Shown here: piece by piece, positions 11,801 through 27,884 of the stretch
Layout of the letters: each line of letters starts with the position of its first letter
Numbering within the stretch: the first letter of the stretch is position 1
NCBI RefSeq assembly: GCF_040954835.1
Contig: NC_090698.1
Coordinates: 74,754,284-74,818,283, forward strand
DNA: 64,000 nucleotides
Direction of reading: 5' to 3'
Origin: Lepisosteus oculatus
Lineage: Eukaryota; Chordata; Actinopteri; Semionotiformes; Lepisosteidae
Notes under the pieces: generated by a model
Databases searched by the model: none
Told to the model about the DNA's origin: nothing
Seen by the model: the letters and a program-made list of their open reading frames with translations, nothing else
Made by a program: the position numbers and the translations under genes

Positions 11801-14207
11801 CTCTACCTGGGACAGTGCACACCTCTCACTGGGACTGGGACAGTGCACACCTCTCTCACTGGAACAGCACGGCTCTCACTGGGACTGGGACAGTGCTCTC
11901 TATCTAGAATCACTAGAATTCTGGAGCACTGCTTACTGGTTTGAAGGAGCTCCATTGAATTATATCCCTATGATACAGTTGAATCTCAGCTGTTCTCTTC
12001 CTGTGTGTTTCCTGAGTGAGCCGTGTTGCTGTTGTGTTGCCTTTAGTCAGAGTGGGCAAACCTGAGGGCAGCGTGACCTTGTCCTGCACGACAGACTATG
12101 AGGGGAAGGTGTTCTGGACCCACAACAAGAACAGGGTTGCTCCGTCCGCGTTCAGGGAGCACGGTGATCGCGAGCTGACACTTCACGAGATCGACAGTCC
12201 CGACACAGGAAACTACAGCTGCTGGGCGGCGGCGGGGCAGCTGCTGGACCACATGCACCTGGTCCTGGAGGAGCAGCCAGAGGAGGAGGACACAGGTAAC
12301 TGGAGAGAGCCCCCTGCTGGACGAATAGAGAAATAGTACCTTGTGTCCTGTTGTGTTCTATTTCTCACCTTCTACTTCTGAGATCCCTGGGCTGTCGTGT
12401 GTGAGAGGGCAGGAGCTGGAAGGGACTGAGTGCCCGTGAGTGAGCTCAGTGTGTCTCTGCTCTGTGCCCCTCTCGCAGACCTGGTGCTCTGCACAGCCAA
12501 GTCCTACAGCTGCACCTTCAGCTGCTCCTGGAGCCCAGAAGGCTACGCCTTGGCCAGAGTCCGCTACCAGCGCAGGTAACGCACCGGCGATCTCGCGCTG
12601 CAGCCCGGCGAGCCGGGGCGCCGAGCCGGACTGACCGCGTTTCTGTCGCCCCAGCGACGAGGGCGGCCCCTCCGCCTGGGTCTACGCCCGGCCTGCCCAG
12701 CCAAGCGCAGCGCACGAGGGCACCTTCCACTTCACGCTGACCCACTCCAGCTCTCCCTTCGCCGAGGAGAGGCAGCCCCTGGTGCTGACGGCAGAGGCGC
12801 TGAGCAGCAAGCACTATCGCCAGCGCACCGCGCACTTCTACATCCGCGACATCAGTGAGTACGCCGCCCCGCCGGCGGCCCGGTGCCGCAGCCTGACGAG
12901 CCCCGGTCCGAGCCGGAGTCGGGACTCTGCGCCTCTCCTGTGCCCGCAGTCCAGCCGGACGCCCCCCAGACGGTCGTGTGCCAGCGGCGCAGGGGACACT
13001 CCCTCAGCGTGACCGTGCACCCCCCCCAGAGCTGGGTCAGCCCTCACAGCTACTTCCCCCTGGGCCACGAGATCGAGTACGTCTACCAGGACAACGGCAA
13101 GGTGGGTAAGCCTGGCGCAGGGGCTGCATCCAGTCACACACCTCCCTCTGGGACAGGACCGCAGACCGGGAGAGGGGCCCGGCTCCCTCTGGGACAGCAC
13201 CGCGGACCGGGAGAGGGGCCCGGCTCTCTCCGGGACAGGACCGCAGACCGGGAGAGGGGCCCGGCTCCCTCTGGGACAGGACCGCAGACCGGGAGAGGGG
13301 CCCGGCTCTCTCTGGGACAGGACCGCGGACCGGGAGAGGGGCCCGGCTCTCTCAGGGACAGGACCGCGGACCGGGAGAGGGGCCCGGCTCCCTCCGGGAC
13401 AGGACCGCGGACCGGGAGAGGGGCCCGGCTCCCTCTGGGACAGGACCGAAGACCGGGAGAGGGGCCCGGCTCCCTCTGGGACAGGACCGCAGACCGGGAG
13501 AGGAGAGGGGCCCGGCTCTCTCCGGGACAGGACCGCGGACCGGGAGAGGGGCCCGGCTCCCTCTGGGACAGGACCGCGGACCGGGAGAGGGGCCCGGCTC
13601 CCTCTGGGACAGGACCGCAGACCGGGAGAGGGGCCCGGCTCCCTCTGGGACAGGACCGCGGACCGGGAGAGGGGCCCGGCTCCCTCTGGGACAGGACCGC
13701 AGACTGGTTGACGGGCTCGGCTCTTTCAGGGATGCGGGACTGTAGACTCGGAGAGGGGCTTGGCTCTTTCAGGGATGAGGGACTGTATCTGTAGACTGTA
13801 GCTCAGCTCTTTCGTGGTCTGTTTGTGATCCTGTTAGACATATTGAAATCATGCCCGAAAGAGCTGTACCATCAGAACAGAACACTGCTTCCTCGGTCCA
13901 GCTCCTGTTGGCTTTTATCCCACCACTCCACACACGTGACGTTTCCTGAGGTTAATGACTGCAGTCCAGTCTCACTAACATTTGCAGATCAGATTCCTGT
14001 GCAGGGGGATCAGATTGCTGTGTCCTGTTGACAGAGTTAATGACCCCTGTGTGTTGACTCCCGCTCTCTCCCTATCCCTCCCAGACGGAGCGCTCCACGA
14101 ATGGCGTGATCCCCAAGGGTGTCAGTAAGCTGCGTGTTCGATCCCGGGACCTCTACTTCCCCTCCCAATGGAGCCAGTGGAGCCCCTGGAAAAATGTAAC
14201 TGAATGA
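8883..14207 (+). CDS. il12b: interleukin-12 subunit beta (p40)-like cytokine subunit
   Basis: Secreted p40 chain; in mammals it pairs with p35 or p19 to make IL-12 or IL-23. Exons: 8883-8964, 12047-12295, 12479-12575, 12655-12854, 12950-13101, 14085-14207. All junctions are GT-AG and in phase, giving 300 residues (human 328). The order is signal peptide (residues 1 to about 20), Ig domain (SVTLSC...GNYSC), then two fibronectin-type cytokine-receptor domains. CTAKSYSCTFSCSW, HFYIRDIIQPDAPQ and SPHSYFPL align with human p40. The WSxWS box reads WSQWS near the C-terminus. The stretch matching human ECQEDSACP has no cysteine, so the interchain disulfide to p35/p19 is not expected. The last exon could instead splice at 14195 to a downstream exon at 17261. 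Fish carry several p40 paralogs and I cannot say which this is. Confidence 0.93.
8985..9380. repeat. minisatellite in il12b intron, left part
   Basis: Units with core CTCTCACTGGGACTGGGACA, about 24-36 bp, start some 20-35 bases after the 5' splice site at 8965. The same array resumes at 11084 beyond an inserted LINE. Confidence 0.9.
9375..11083 (-). mobile_element. 5'-truncated non-LTR retrotransposon (LINE) inside the minisatellite
   Basis: Minus-strand open pieces encode the reverse transcriptase (GVRQGCSLSPTLFNIYINEL; YADDLVLLSP; 10960-10613), a downstream segment (10601-10332) and a C-terminal zinc-binding region with CSHCQWGEIETEVHFLLHC (9931-9560). The pieces lie in different frames, so the copy is dead. 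The 3' end, at the low coordinate, is an AATTG microsatellite. The family looks like the I/Jockey side of LINEs, perhaps Nimb; this was not confirmed. A shorter relative lies at 20634-21265. Confidence 0.82.
11084..11895. repeat. minisatellite in il12b intron, right part
   Basis: Continuation of the 8985-9380 array with the same CACTGGGACAGTACACACCT units. It ends about 150 bases before il12b exon 2. Confidence 0.9.
13150..13712. repeat. GC-rich minisatellite, 41-bp units
   Basis: Roughly 14 copies with core GACCGGGAGAGGGGCCCGGC, beginning about 50 bases after the 5' splice site at 13102 of il12b. The glycine/arginine/proline-rich open frame through it is a repeat artefact. Confidence 0.92.
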
Positions 14208-16330
14208 TGTCCCTGTCTCCCCTCTGACCTCCCTGACCCCACGTCCACACGCTGACCCACAGACCAGCTGACCCCTCTCTCTGATCGACCCCAGCAGTGA
14301 CACACGCAGTGGTTCACAAACTGCAAGAAAAAAAACGTTTAGAACTTTTTAATTAGTTTAATTAATTCAAACCAAGATTCAGAGAAATCGGATCATTGCT
14401 ATTGTTAATGCTTTTCTGCTAAATATATTGCTCAAGCACGTAACATCTTTCTTCTCGTCTCTGTTGAACATTCTCTCTTGTCGCTAAGTCTCCTCCCTCA
14501 CACTGTGAGAAGACTCTCCACTGACTTTCTGGCTGGTCCTGTTTGGTCAAAGCCAGGTTTTCTGTTTGCTTACTCTGTCTCTGTCTGTGGCTAAGGTACA
14601 GGATGTACTCAGATCTCAAGCTGTGTCATCTACACTCCTCCAGCCTCTGACGCCTCCATGATCCCTGGCTCAGCTGGCCAGCCTGCTCCTCAGCTGTGCA
14701 CTTCAACCCACCCTTGAGGGCTGCTCCCTCGTGTGGCACCTCACTCACTCTGATTCAGACCTGCTGCAGGCTTTCTCAAGTGACCGGCGGCCATCTTGGC
14801 TCAAAGCAGCAGCATTGGGTTTAGAGCCAAGATGGTGGCTTTCTCCCAAGGCCATCTTTCATTACATCACACTGCTCTTCTGTCCTTTTCTTCTTTTTCT
14901 CTATACCTGGTGAAGAGTACGTTCTCTGGGACCTGCAGTGAACTCAGGCTCTTTGTCTGCTGGCTCCCGGCTCCTGTGCAATGTCTGAAAAAGGTTCATC
15001 TCTGCCTAAATAATGTTTAAGAATATGTGATGAAATAGTTTATATCTGTATCTAATTCTGTATCTGCTTTATAGTTTTTATGCTCTGAGAGTCCTTAAAA
15101 TACAACAATTCAGTATAGAAACAAAAACCCTCTCCATATAGGAGATAAAATAAAAGTTTATTTATCAAATGCACAACAATACAGCGTGCAGCAGTAGTTG
15201 CTGGCAATGAAATGTCTTTAAGAAAAACAACAAAAAATAAAGAAATAGAGAAGGACGAATGGGAGCACGCGGGACAGCAGCCTTCCCTGTCGGTGCCAAA
15301 GTATCTGAAAGTAGGTTAGGGTTAGGTAGGTTCAGGCTGCCTGAAAAAACACTGCAGTTTCCCGGCCACATTCACTGCAATGTAACCCTAACCCTAACCT
15401 TAACCCCCCAACACTTACTCTAAATCACGACTCAAACCTAACCCTAACTCTAACAACATTCAGAGGCAAGCTAGTCCTGCAGTCCGAGCTGCGCTTGTGC
15501 CAAACAGTGGAGATTTCAGCGACAGCAGTCTGTCTGGTGGATTTTCTCTGGATCGGCTGGGCGAAAGTGAGAGAGAGATCAGCCTGTCTGGGTTCACACT
15601 CTCCCTTTAAAATACCTGAGCCTTTTATTTCTGTCTTTATTTATTGATTATTATTACCAGTAACTATAAGCTACTTTTCCTGCAATTATTCATACTATTT
15701 ATATTATTTATGGGTTTATTTATTAATGAAACAGAGGTATGTCTTCTGAGGTTTTGTGGACAAATGGTCGCTCCATGAGAGCTCTGGAAGAGCTGAGCTG
15801 AGGCTCTACGATCGATCCTGTCCAACTTCTCTGATGTCTCTTGCTGTTCCTCTGCCTTGCTGTTCTGTATTCTGTTCATTTTCACTATATGCTATTGAAA
15901 TTCTCAGTATTTTCGAGCTTTGTCTTCTGTTTCCTTCTTTCTCACCAGTAATGAGGGGCCAGTGCAAAGGTTAGTTCCTAACGGGAAGAGACTGTCTTTC
16001 CAGTATTATTACAGTATGGAAAACTAGTATTGCACAACACAGCACAGTGCAGAATGAGCTGCCAGTCCCATTAACTGTGGGCAGACAGGACACAGGAAAC
16101 ATTGCGCTGCACGAAGTGGAGCAGGGCCTCATGGAGGGTCCTCAGCACACTGGTCTACTCTACCAGGCTGATCCTGTTTCTTTAATGGACTCTCAAAAAC
16201 CAGTCCTGGCCCCTGACACAGCAGCAGTCAGGTGATAGAGTGGGTGGATTGGACAGGACCAGGGGAGTGGGTGGGGCTGGCAGAGTAGGCAGAGCTGGTG
16301 AAGTTAGTGGGTTTTAGTAGAGTGGGCGGA
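14208..16330. other. il12b 3' region or last intron; nothing coding recognised
   Basis: An AATAAA at 15149-15154 could end a transcript that stops at 14207. A degenerate CCCTAA run lies near 15380-15405. An inverted repeat built around CCATCTTGGCTC lies at about 14788-14837. Confidence 0.45.
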
Positions 16331-16334
16331 GCTG

Positions 16335-16945
16335 GTTGGCACCAGAGACGCGATCTGCCCATATGAATCAGCAGCACGTCGTCTTCACACAACCCACTGA
16401 AGCTAAGCAGGTGTGAGCCTGGTCAGTACCTGGATGGGAGACCTCCTGGGAAAAACTAAGGTTGCTGCTGGAAGAGGTGTTAGTGGGGCCAGCAGGGGGC
16501 GCTCACCCTGCGGTCCATGTGGGTCCTAATGCCCCAGTATAGTGACGGGGACACTATACTGTAAACAGGCGCCGTCCTTCGGATGAGACGTAAAACCGAG
16601 GTCCTGACTCTCTGTGGTCATTAAAAATCCCAGGGCGCTTCTCGAAAAGAGTAGGGGTGTAACCCCGGTGTCCTGGCCAAATTTCCCCCCTGGCCTTTAC
16701 CCCATCATGGCCTCCTAATAATCCCCCTCTATGAATTGGCTACATTACTCTGCTCTCCTCCCCACTGATAGCTGATGTGTGGTGAGCGTTCTGGCGCACT
16801 ATGGCTGCCGTCGCATCATCCAGGTGGATGCTGCACATTGGTGGTGGTGGAGGGGAGTCCCCATTACCTGTAAAGCGCTTTGAGTGGAGTGTCCAGAAAA
16901 GCGCTATATAAGTGTAAGCAATTATTATTATTATTATTATAATGT
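16335..16945 (+). mobile_element. 5S rRNA-derived SINE (SINE3-like), near full length
   Basis: The head (about 16350-16470) follows 5S rRNA: GAAGCTAAGCAGG, then CCTGGTCAGTACCTGGATGG and GAGACCTCCTGGGA, which cover the internal promoter region. A unique body follows, then a tail with TGTAAAGCGCTTTGAG, GCGCTATATAAG and an ATT microsatellite. The tail is almost the same as that of the L2-type LINE at 3331-3400. Such tail sharing is how SINEs borrow LINE machinery. It lies between il12b exon 6 and the candidate terminal exon. Confidence 0.85.
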
Positions 16946-17260
16946 CCTACACTGATGTCTGCACACTCCTCTCACAGCAGCAGACGGCCCTGAGGAGAGC
17001 CTCTTGTGTCCCTGTCCAGAGCAGGGTGTCACTCGTACAGGCTGCCCCACCCCGTGCTGAAGGACACACTGAGCCCCTGCACACCTCACAAGCCTGCACT
17101 CTCTCTCAAACTTGTAGTCAGCATGCATGGAGGTTCAGAGCTGTTACAAGATTCAGAATTAATCCAGATTTGCCTTCTAAGCAAATCCATCCTGGTAAAT
17201 CAGTATCAGTATTTACCCCCTCGTTCTCCTGGAGTTTGACCTCATCTCTCTGTTTGTCAG

Positions 17261-17416
17261 CTGAGGGGGCAGGACAAGGGCGTCCAGACCAGACACAGGC
17301 AAGACCAGGAGGCACACAAGAAGAGAAGAGCTGCCTGGGGCGCCGGCACCATCCACTGCAGGAGGAGGAGGAAGGCAGCACAGGCACCGGACATGGGGCT
17401 CACTGGGGGTCTGTGA
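17261..17416 (+). CDS. il12b: candidate alternative terminal coding exon of il12b (basic tail)
   Basis: A good 3' splice site (TCTCTGTTTGTCAG) is followed by 51 codons and TGA (17414-17416), with AATAAA 71 bases later at 17487. The frame fits exactly if il12b exon 6 splices after AAT at 14195 (donor GTAACT), where the unspliced reading stops four codons later. The added tail is very basic (HKKRRAAW, CRRRRK). Joined this way the protein would have 348 residues. Mammalian IL12B also has a separate last exon, but a non-coding one. No homology supports the tail itself, so this rests on splice, frame and polyA logic. Confidence 0.45.
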   Translation: MRGQDKGVQTRHRQDQEAHKKRRAAWGAGTIHCRRRRKAAQAPDMGLTGGL

Positions 17417-17486
17417 GGTGCGTCTGTGCTGCCCTTTAGGTCCTTTCCGTCTACAAAGCTGCTCATCTGTTTTGTAATAATTTTTT

Positions 17487-17492
17487 AATAAA
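17487..17492 (+). terminator. il12b: polyadenylation signal AATAAA
   Basis: A canonical hexamer about 70 bases after the TGA of the candidate il12b terminal exon. Confidence 0.5.
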
Positions 17493-17714
17493 ATTATTCG
17501 CCAAGCTGTAAACACTGCTCTTACTCTTTTTATTATGTAAAAATCCTATAGACAGATATCGATACTTTTGTCCACTGCTGTGGAAATTTGCCCTTGGCTT
17601 CTCCCACAGAAGTACAGAACACACAAGCAAAACATAAGAGTCACATACAATCACATGAAGTACTGAAATAACAACAGCACACGAAGGGATGTTGTTAGCC
17701 AGCAGCCATGTCAC

Positions 17715-18150
17715 CCTACATCTCACAACTGGTGGCCCACTGGAGCTCAGTAGTGTGAGCCTGGCCAGTACCTGGAGGGGAGACTCCTGGGAAAGCTAAG
17801 ATACCTGATGGAAGAGGTATAAGAGGGGCCAGTGTGGGGCGCTCACCCTGTGGTCTGTGTGGGTCCTAATGCCCCAGTATAGTGACGGGGACACTATACT
17901 TTAAAAAGGTGCTGTCCTTCTGATGAGATGTAAAACCAAGGTCCTGACTCTCTGTGGTCATTAAAAATCCCACAGTGTTTCTCTAAGAGAGTGGGGGAGT
18001 TACCCCAGTGTCCTAGCAAAATTTCCCCCTGGCCTTTACCAGTCATGGCCTCCTAATAACCCCCATCTCTCAACTGGCTTCATCACTCTGCTCTCCTCCC
18101 CACTGAGAGCTGGTTTTTGGGGAGCACACTGGCACTTTCTGGCCAGAAAT
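17715..18150 (+). mobile_element. 5S rRNA-derived SINE, older truncated copy
   Basis: It is colinear with the SINE at 16335-16945 (CCTGGCCAGTACCTGGAGGG; CCCCAGTATAGTGACGGGGA) but more diverged, and it lacks the L2-like tail. Confidence 0.8.
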
Positions 18151-18159
18151 TAAGAAATT

Positions 18160-19000
18160 AATTGGATAAACAGGTAGTGGAGGGGACTACATTCACATAC
18201 ATTCATTGAGCAGTTTTATTGCAGAAGGGACAAAAGACTTCTTATAGATGTTTTTATTTGAATTTGGTGGTCTCCCTGATGGGAGTGTGATGAATTGAGA
18301 GTGGTCATGCTCCTTGCCACTCTGAGATCTGTATGATATAGATCGCAGTCCTGGACAGTTCCAAACTAAACTGTCATGTTAAATGCCAGGATGCTCTCAA
18401 CAAGGCTTTTCTATGCCATCTCTAGGACAGTTTGACTTACATTCAAATTTGTCAATCTTTGAACTACAAACTGCACGTTATGAGTCTATTAATAGCTTCA
18501 CACTCAGGGCACTGATATGCTGTCACTGTGGGCCCTGTACAGGGATGAAGAGGAAATCCCTGATCCCAGAGCTCCTGCCCTGCGGTTTCACAGCCGGGAC
18601 AGGGAAACGGACAAAAGCAAGTGGTGGGGCTTGACGGGACTCTCTCATTGTGCAAATCCAGCCCTATCTTCCACATGCACTGATTGATAACGGACAATCA
18701 CCTCATTTAGAAAGTTCTTAATTGATGCAAGTTTGATAATTTGTTAGAATGTGTACGTATTGTGAGATTTTATTTTGTGAAATAAAGTATATCTTGACTG
18801 GAAAAAATACGTCCTGTCTACAGGGTGCAAAACAAGCACTCAAGCGGGAACTGGACCGCGAACACACAGGACTCATGCGGACGCCTGCGCAGATACTGAA
18901 GCAGGCCGCTTTGTGGATATTAATTAACGACAGTAACGAGCCCCGACTCGCAGCACAAGCCTCTCTGCCAGGAAGAAATCACCGCCCCCAGCTGCCCGGA
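18160..19000. other. unclassified repeat-like and unique DNA
   Basis: Bases 18190-18340 look like a dispersed repeat I cannot name. An AATAAA at about 18781 has no gene attached. No coding exon is supported. Confidence 0.35.
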
Positions 19001-19039
19001 AGCGCGGAGTTTTAATTCGCTGTTGCGGAGACTGACGGC

Positions 19040-19199
19040 CCTGCTCGCCAATCGCGTCTCTCCAATCGCGCCGCTGCCAGCCAATCCGAGCAGCTTGCCA
19101 ATCCGGCTCCTCCCTCGGCGGAGCGGGGCTCTGGTTCTGCGGAGAGGCGCCAGGGCAGCAGCCGGGAGCCGCTGGAGGAGGACTGGGGCTTCGGGCAGG
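19040..19199 (+). promoter_or_regulatory. pradc1: CpG-island promoter of pradc1 with four CCAAT boxes
   Basis: CCAAT occurs at 19048, 19062, 19081 and 19098, all in the same orientation within 55 bases, 100-150 bases before the ATG. No TATA box is seen. The CpG-rich zone runs from about 18990 to 19640. CCAAT boxes are bound by NF-Y, so a housekeeping, TATA-less promoter is inferred. Confidence 0.65.
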
Positions 19200-24907
<5,708 letters not shown>

Positions 24908-25241
24908 CATCACACCCATGGGGACAGAGATCCAAGGTGCTCAGAGACGCACACACTCGTGTAGGGGCGTCAGACGGTAGGGGAGACCGAGGTCCACAGT
25001 GGAGAAACCACTGCAGGGAAGTGCTCGATATCGGCTGCATCGCTCTGACCTCTGACCCGGAGGGACCCTGACCACAGCAGAGCTGGAGCTGCCCGTGTTG
25101 CTGGCCTGCCTCTGCAGAAACCACTGGAGCCAGAGGTACCAGTAACACAGGACTGAGCTCGGAGCTGGGAATCCTGTCCATCAGCTCCTGTTTTTTGTGA
25201 TTTGTACATTTTTTGACACTTTTGTTGTAAGAAGCCAGTTA

Positions 25242-25247
25242 ATAAAA
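25242..25247 (+). terminator. pradc1: polyadenylation signal of pradc1
   Basis: AATAAA 335 bases after the pradc1 stop; no closer canonical hexamer was noticed. Confidence 0.75.
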
Positions 25248-25427
25248 ACCAAGATTATGGTTATGAATTCAGCGTGGGGTTAATGAGGTCGTGAATGCTG
25301 CGGGCTGTGTGGTCAAGGGGCTTGAGTGGGCACTGCTGCTGGGTGGCCTTTCCTGACAGATGACCGATCTCACACAATGAGCAAGGCCAGGTCTGGTCTG
25401 GGTCAGATCTAGTAGGGGTCATGTGTG

Positions 25428-25985
25428 TGTCTCCCAGGTAGGGCTGCTGGTGCAGAATGATCCCTGTGTGTCTCCCAGGTAGGGTTGCTGGTACAGAATG
25501 ATCCCTGTGTGTCTCCCAGGTGGGGCTGCTGGTGCAGAATGATCCCTGTGTGTCTCCCAGGTGGGGCTGCTGGTGCAGAATGGCCGCTGTGTATCTCCCA
25601 GGTGGGGTTGCTGGTACAGAATGATCCCTGTGTGTCTCCCAGGTGGGGCTGCTGGTGCAGAATGATCCCTGTGTGTCTCCCAGGTGGGGCTGCTGGTGCA
25701 GAATGATCCCTGTGTGTCTCCCAGGTGGGGCTGCTGGTGCAGAATGATCCCTGTGTGTCTCCCAGGTGGGGCTGCTGGTGCAGAATGATCCCTGTGTGTC
25801 TCCCAGGTGGGGCTGCTGGTGCAGAATGATCCCTGTGTGTCTCCCAGGTGGGGCTGCTGGTGCAGAATGATCCCTGTGTGTCTCCCAGGTGGGGCTGCTG
25901 GTGCAGAATGATCCCTGTGTGTCTCCCAGGTGGGGCTGCTGGTGCAGAATGATCCCTGTGTGTCTCCCAGGTGGGGCTGCATGTC
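25428..25985. repeat. minisatellite, about 41-bp units, apparently SINE-derived
   Basis: About 13-14 copies of a unit with CCCAGGTGGGGCTGCTGGTG and CAGAATG. One unit variant (ATGGCCGCTGTGTATCTCCC) aligns with the 3' body of the 5S-derived SINE at 16800-16850 (ATGGCTGCCGTCGCATCATC then CAGGTGGATGCTGC). It lies just beyond the pradc1 polyA signal. Proline/histidine-rich open frames here are artefacts. Confidence 0.88.
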
Positions 25986-26129
25986 AGAAGGGGGAGGAGG
26001 CAGTCCTACTCCAAGATGCGAGGTCGATGCAGGATTGGTGCAGTGCTCTGCGTGCGCTCTGACTGGCGCAGGTTCCTGTGCAGTATCCGATGTCACAAAA
26101 TCTTTATACAGCTGAGCTTTTTACTGACC

Positions 26130-26215
26130 TGGTGTAGGTTCAAGGGAGCCACAGCGGTGCCCTTACTGGGATGCGAACCTTTAGCGCCAGTTAGGAGTTT
26201 AAAGCTCTAGCTGTA
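26130..26215 (-). mobile_element. tRNA-like SINE fragment
   Basis: A degenerate arm (GGGATGCGAACC on the plus strand) resembles an antisense B box, followed by tRNA-like text. Weak; old. Confidence 0.3.
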
Positions 26216-27060
26216 CTTCCACACTGCTGCCCACAATCCGTCTCCTCCCACAGTCCTGTCACAGTCCTGTCTGCCCCAAGGCAAACTCCACACTGCATGG
26301 CAACAGCAGGAGCGACAGATAAGGTCAGAAAGTTGGTCAATATGTATAAGATTCATTATATTTGTAAAGTTGCAAAGTATTACGCACAAAGCACAGAGGC
26401 ATGTCATTGGAGATCATTAACACAGAACGTTTCCCTGGGTCATAGAGAAGTCTGCGATTACTTCGATTGTCCTCAGATACTTAATTGGCTCCCTTGTTAT
26501 TGTAGAGACCGCCAGTACTGTGTTCCAAAAGCAAAACAGGAGAATAGGGAAACTGCTGAAAGAGTAGTGTCAGGTCCAGTTCATCCCTACGGAAGAACAA
26601 CAGTTATTTCACTGTCAAAGAACCACAGAAATATAGAACAATCCAATATGTGCTTCACACAACTGCGTTTAAAAGCAGCCATTCTAATGAGCCATTATCA
26701 TTTAACACAGAAGCTTCAGCAGATGTCACGTACCTTAGACCATAACTGTGCTGTTCCTGCCGAGATCTAACCTCCAGCCTGAGCCCATCCCCTCATAATC
26801 ACCCTGACATTAACCCAACCAGCTTGGAATTTAAATACCCATACGTGGCGTCGATTCTCCACAGATGAGGAGGGAAAGGAGAAAGACGTCACCCCAGGAT
26901 GCACATCCAGCAGGAACCTGCAGAACTGCGCGCCTCTCCTGGGATTTTCCTAGATCCCATCTCCTCTCACTTCAGCTCAGGAGCGTAGGAAAGGTTACAA
27001 ACAAGCCACTAACTACCAAATAAGATAGATGGGCTGGTTGGTCCCTCTTCATTCTTAATC
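26216..27060. other. no supported gene
   Basis: A 157-codon open frame at 26297-26770 has no recognisable domain, no splice context and a random composition, so I do not call it. Bases 26990-27060 carry a piece of the dispersed repeat seen at 8639-8720. Confidence 0.4.
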
Positions 27061-27063
27061 TTC

Positions 27064-27345
27064 TTGATTAAGATAAGATCACTTTATTGGCCATATACAA
27101 TTTTTTGCATTAGGAATTTGTCTTTTCACAGACCCCAGCTTGCTCTCTATGAGACGCACAGACAGGGACAGAAGCTGGGGGTCAGAGCGCAGGGTCAGAC
27201 ATTGTACAGCACCCCTGGAGCAGTTGGGGTTAAGGGCCTGGCTCAGGGGCCCAGCGGAGTAGGATTCCTCTGCCGGCCGCGGGATTCGAACCTTCCAGCT
27301 ATCCTGATCCTGAGCCACAGAGCCCCGTCACTGCCTGGGAGTCCC
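27064..27345 (-). mobile_element. tRNA-derived SINE
   Basis: Minus-strand reading: tRNA-like head with GGTTCGAATCC (B box), a body with CAGAGGAATCCTACTCCG and GAGAGCAAGCTGGGGTC, and the end GGCCAATAAAGTGATC. The same family occurs in sense at 51370-51626. Confidence 0.85.
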
Positions 27346-27884
27346 AGTGGAAATGAGATTGTGGCGCTGGGCTGTCTGACCAGTGAGTGTGTGGGCTATT
27401 TGTCCTGTGTACCAGACTCTTCTCACGTTCATACTTCAGCGGTTCTCAGCAGAGGCAGCTCCTAGCAGACAGACTGTCTAAATTGTAGAGGAGTCTGTCC
27501 TATAAACTTGTGTTCGACACCCTGTCCCTCACGCTGCCGTGCTACAGGGAACTCAGCACAGGAGTGTAGCTTAGAGGTCATAGACTGCACACAGCCCCCC
27601 CCCTCATGCCCAGAGGAAAGTAGACAGCAGCACAAGTTTACGACTGCCTTTCTGTGAGTACAGCTGCAGCACAGGAGGCTCAGTAAATACCGAAGACCCT
27701 GCCGCCAAATAGATAATTTATCATTGTTCAGCTTTACGATCCACAACATGACTTTCTCCCATGCTCATCCTGATTAATAATTGATATTTAAAAGACAATA
27801 ACTCCTGCTGGATTAGACTGCACTCCCAGTGAAATTCCTGCGGTGAAAGTTCGCACTGACAGCATTTTATTCAGTATTACTATT

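Noticed and set aside
12883-13794. 303-codon plus-strand open frame
   Set aside because: It covers il12b exon 5 in another frame and then the GC-rich minisatellite.
15300-15470. Interstitial telomere array
   Set aside because: Only a few degenerate CCCTAA copies are present, too short and broken to call.
16350-16470. Genuine 5S rRNA gene
   Set aside because: Only part of 5S is present, with substitutions, and it is fused to a SINE body and L2-like tail.
26297-26770. 157-codon open frame
   Set aside because: No recognisable family, random composition and no promoter or splice partner; probably chance.
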